Shown here: positions 61,646-64,000 of the stretch, in pieces | Layout of the letters: each line of letters opens with the position of its first letter | How positions within the stretch are numbered: position 1 is the first letter of the stretch | Assembly: GCF_000204925.1 (NCBI RefSeq) | Contig: NC_015435.1 | Span: 310,001 to 374,000 of the forward strand | Source: Metallosphaera cuprina Ar-4 | GTDB taxonomy: Archaea; Thermoproteota; Thermoprotei_A; Sulfolobales; Sulfolobaceae | Length of the DNA stretch: 64,000 nucleotides | Direction of reading: 5' to 3' | The notes under the pieces: generated by a model | Seen by the model: the letters and a program-made list of their open reading frames with translations, nothing else | What the model was told of the DNA's origin: nothing | Database searches by the model: none | Translations under genes and position numbers: made by a program

Positions 61646-61951
61646 CTAGCTTACTTCTTCTAAATTCAGGTTACTTCCGTTAACTTTTACAGAATAAACC
61701 TTTATACTTCTCTTTGAGGCCCCTTTTAATGGTCTACCGTCCTTCACTGAGAAGTGACTAAAGTGACATTGGCATACTAACTCCTCTCTTATTAGCACTC
61801 CGTATTTACTTAGATCACACCCTAGGTGGGGACACTTGTTATCAAACGCTAGATATCTCTCCCCCCCTAGATAAATCAGAAGGATCTCTTTGTTCTCCAC
61901 CAAGATCTTCTTCTTCTCTCCCACTCTCATCTCAGGTCTTTCTATGATCAC
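61646..61951 (-). CDS. Small Rieske [2Fe-2S] protein
   Basis: 101 residues, a soluble Rieske-type ferredoxin with no membrane anchor or oxygenase domain. Cluster ligands are C-P-H in NKCPHLGCDLSKYG and C-x2-H in LVCQCHFSHFSV; an extra Cys sits in each loop. Such proteins can pass electrons to oxygenases or reductases, but no partner is adjacent. TATA-like GTTTTTTAAG lies about 25-30 bp upstream. Confidence 0.88.
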   Translation of the reverse strand: MIIERPEMRVGEKKKILVENKEILLIYLGGERYLAFDNKCPHLGCDLSKYGVLIREELVCQCHFSHFSVKDGRPLKGASKRSIKVYSVKVNGSNLNLEEVS

Positions 61952-62104
61952 GGATTATCTTGATGGACCTTAAGCTTAAAAAACTCCACGATTTTCCCTT
62001 CATATAAGTTACTTAATAATCTAGTTATATGTGTCCAAATGCCCTGAAAGTTTAGTAGATTATTTTATAATGTTAAAACACTACTATATACCAAGGTGAA
62101 AGAA

Positions 62105-62395
62105 ATGATAAGTTATAACGAAGCTTTAAGGACGAAGGTGGACTATAGAATAGTTGAGATAGCTCAAAGCTCTCCTAGCACGGAAGTAAAGGCTATTCTA
62201 GTCTTGGACGTATCTCCATCAGAGGAGGTCCTTAAGGAGATAAGTTCGGTAGCAAGAATTGACAACATATTTAGCTTCATGATGACTGTTAAAGTGAAGG
62301 GAAAGGCCTCAGAGATAGCTAGACTAGGGGAGAAGTCCTTCGTAAGGTATATAATGCTAGACGAAGTTATTGCCAGGACACAGGAGTGGAGCTAA
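62105..62395 (+). CDS. Small conserved protein upstream of xpd, unknown
   Basis: 96 residues from ATG 62105, preceded by AAGGTGA as ribosome binding site; GTG 62096 is an alternative. No domain is recognised. The sequence alternates strands and helices (VDYRIVEIAQ, AILVLDVSPSEEVLKEIS, FSFMMTVKVKGKASEIARLG), compatible with a small alpha-beta fold such as an ACT or ferredoxin-like one. Its stop is 10 bp inside xpd, so the two are translationally coupled and perhaps functionally linked. Confidence 0.55.
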   Translation: MISYNEALRTKVDYRIVEIAQSSPSTEVKAILVLDVSPSEEVLKEISSVARIDNIFSFMMTVKVKGKASEIARLGEKSFVRYIMLDEVIARTQEWS

Positions 62396-64000
62396 GGAAC
62401 TGGCAATCCACCCTAAAGGATAAGGTAGCAAAGGCGTTAAAACAAGGTATTTTAGTTGCCTTACAATCTCCCACAGGGAGTGGGAAGACACTTTTCTCTT
62501 TAGTCTCCGCTTTGGAAGTTAAACCCAAGGTCTTGTTCGTTGTAAGGACCAATAACGAGTTCTACCCAATTTATAGAGACGCTAAGAAGCTAGGCAAGAA
62601 GTTCTCATTCCTTATGGGAAAGTCCAAATCGTGCCTTTACTCAGACGAGAGCGCGGAATCAGAGGACATAGAGTGTTCCCTATGTGACTCCAGTTCGGTA
62701 ACCCAAGTGGAGATGAAGGACCCGCCCTTCTCGGTCTTGAAGGGGTTGAAGGAGAGAGGGAGGATAGAGAAGTTTTGCCCATATTTCTCAATTCTGAGCT
62801 CTATAAGCGAGGCGGACGTAGTTGCGGTAACCTATCCTTATCTGTTCGTCCCTAGGACGAGAGAATCCTTGGATTTAGATCTAGATAAGACCGTGATAAT
62901 TGTAGACGAAGCTCACAACCTAGATAACCTGAACGAGTTGGATGAGAGGAGGATCAACGAACAGACAGTAAACCTAGCGCTCAAGGAGGTCAAGAGCGAG
63001 GAATCTAAAAGGATCTTAGAGAGGTTAAAAGCCGAAATAAAGAGGTCTGTGCATCCCGATGAGAGGTACATCAAAGTGGAGAATTACCCAAAGCTTGACG
63101 AGAACGAGCTAGAGCTACTCGAGGATGAGTACAAAGATAGGAGAGAGGAGATGATAAGGAATAAAGCGATCAAGAGACTGCACATAGGTAGCGTAGTTAA
63201 GTTCTACGACTCCATTAAGTACTACGGCCCTAACGACGCTCAGGTCTTCTCCATGAGGGGGAGCTTAGTGTTGAAACCGCTCCTCCCTACGTCCTACCTC
63301 TCAATACTAAACGAAGAAGTTCCGGTTCTCCTCATGTCCGGTACGATGCCTCCAAAGGACTATTTAGTTAACGTGTTTGGAATAAAAAGGAAGATACTTT
63401 ACGTTGACGTCGAGAGGGAGTTGAAGGAGAAGGTGACGGGGTCTTTCGATTGCATGTTGGCAGTTGATGTCACCTCCTCATTTTCAAGTAGAGGGGAACT
63501 GATGTGGAGGAAGTACGCTAGCTACCTGCTGATGATATACTATCAGGCTAGATCTAACGTTTTAGCGATCTTCCCAAGTTACTCGATTATGGATGCTGTG
63601 ATGAGCCACGTTAAGGTTAACAAGTATGTGGAGGGAAGTAGAACTAACATTGAGGAAATATTGACAGAGTCTAGGAGCAAGAAACTGATAATAGCCGGGG
63701 TGGCCAGGGGGAAGCTCTCAGAGGGGGTTGAATTAACCAGCGAGGGGATTAGTATGATAAGTGACGTAGCGCTGTGCGGCATTCCTTACCCGCCTTTCGA
63801 TGATTACATGAAAATGAGAAGCGAGGCCATCTATAGGTCCACTGGACAACCGATCAAGGAGGTGTTGATCGAAATCCCTGCAGTCATAGCGGTGAAACAA
63901 GCTATAGGCAGGGCAATTAGAGGAAAGCACGATCACGCGACGGTTTGGCTTTTAGATAAGAGATTTGAGACTGCGTGGTGGAAGGCAAAGATAAACTGTT
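62386..64000 (+). CDS. xpd: XPD/Rad3 family FeS DNA helicase (3' end off window)
   Basis: A 5'-3' superfamily 2 helicase used in DNA repair. The visible 538 residues include Walker A SPTGSGKT (28-35), the four FeS-cluster cysteines C83, C97, C100 and C131, DEAH (174-177), MSGTMPPKDYL (motif IV region) and QAIGRAIRG (motif VI). The gene starts at GTG 62386 (MELRNWQSTL), 10 bp inside the small upstream gene, and the reading frame is still open at 64000. Only about the last 10-20 residues should be missing. No nucleotide excision partner genes are seen here. Confidence 0.95.
   Translation, partial: MELRNWQSTLKDKVAKALKQGILVALQSPTGSGKTLFSLVSALEVKPKVLFVVRTNNEFYPIYRDAKKLGKKFSFLMGKSKSCLYSDESAESEDIECSLCDSSSVTQVEMKDPPFSVLKGLKERGRIEKFCPYFSILSSISEADVVAVTYPYLFVPRTRESLDLDLDKTVIIVDEAHNLDNLNELDERRINEQTVNLALKEVKSEESKRILERLKAEIKRSVHPDERYIKVENYPKLDENELELLEDEYKDRREEMIRNKAIKRLHIGSVVKFYDSIKYYGPNDAQVFSMRGSLVLKPLLPTSYLSILNEEVPVLLMSGTMPPKDYLVNVFGIKRKILYVDVERELKEKVTGSFDCMLAVDVTSSFSSRGELMWRKYASYLLMIYYQARSNVLAIFPSYSIMDAVMSHVKVNKYVEGSRTNIEEILTESRSKKLIIAGVARGKLSEGVELTSEGISMISDVALCGIPYPPFDDYMKMRSEAIYRSTGQPIKEVLIEIPAVIAVKQAIGRAIRGKHDHATVWLLDKRFETAWWKAKINC

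Overview
This 64 kb window is chromosomal DNA from a thermoacidophilic crenarchaeon of the order Sulfolobales. The evidence is gene content and style: a Hjc-type Holliday junction resolvase, crenarchaeal PolB1, the FeS primase subunit PriL, an aKMT4-like lysine methyltransferase, an A-type ATP synthase, a Nuo complex without an NADH-input module, an XPD helicase, TATA boxes about 25 nt upstream of starts (many genes probably leaderless), and AGA/AGG-rich arginine codons. Base composition is moderate (roughly mid-40s % G+C by eye), closer to Metallosphaera or Sulfuracidifex than to AT-rich Saccharolobus. The genus is not resolved.

Layout. 1-3.5 kb: the tail of an MDP-1-like HAD phosphatase, then ilvB-ilvN-ilvC, with ilvB behind a long leader. 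3.5-14.1 kb: hjc on plus, facing a long minus-strand run that reads from atpF down through atpE-A-B-D-epsilon-K, proS, rps26e, pdxS, pdxT and a PIN-ATPase-KH protein. 14.2-23.5 kb: atpI, metG, priL, a CDP-alcohol phosphatidyltransferase, a small conserved protein, an aKMT4-like methyltransferase, an acidic-tailed protein, and polB1 abutting it stop to stop. 23.5-24.7 kb: the only real gene-poor stretch, holding tRNA-Arg(GCG), a stem-loop candidate and what looks like a decayed OrfB/TnpB remnant. 24.7-37.4 kb: a 776-residue surface-anchored protein, then inositol-phosphate synthase as the last gene of a nuoA-C-D-H-I-J-K-(M+L fusion)-N operon. 37.5-44.8 kb: thyX, a DUF2175 zinc protein, several poorly known genes, a sugar nucleotidyltransferase, superoxide dismutase, a 618-residue membrane/coiled-coil protein, a TusA-like protein and tRNA-Gly(TCC). 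44.8-52.2 kb: a two-gene glutamate synthase with permuted domain order, then Pcc1, a degenerate DHH/RecJ-like protein, a flippase-like membrane protein and an E1-like enzyme. 52.3-61.6 kb: a split transketolase and the whole shikimate pathway (tyrA, DAHP synthase, aroB, aroE, aroC, aroK, aroA, aroD). 61.6-64 kb: a Rieske protein, a small unknown gene and the start of xpd, cut by the window edge.

Functional links. Transketolase can supply erythrose-4-phosphate to DAHP synthase in the same gene run. Inositol-phosphate synthase and the CDP-alcohol phosphatidyltransferase, although 8 kb apart, fit consecutive steps to archaetidylinositol lipids. The Nuo membrane arm and the ATP synthase are the two ends of the proton circuit. 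PolB1, PriL, Hjc, XPD and the RecJ-like protein form a rich set of DNA replication and repair genes.

Most of the window is core housekeeping. I see no CRISPR array, no intact insertion sequence and no recognisable defence island. The best leads for something undescribed are the permuted glutamate synthase, the NuoM-NuoL fusion with no nuoB in the cluster, aroE with no standard start codon, the duplicated-domain surface protein, the acidic-tailed neighbour of PolB1, and the 618-residue membrane protein.
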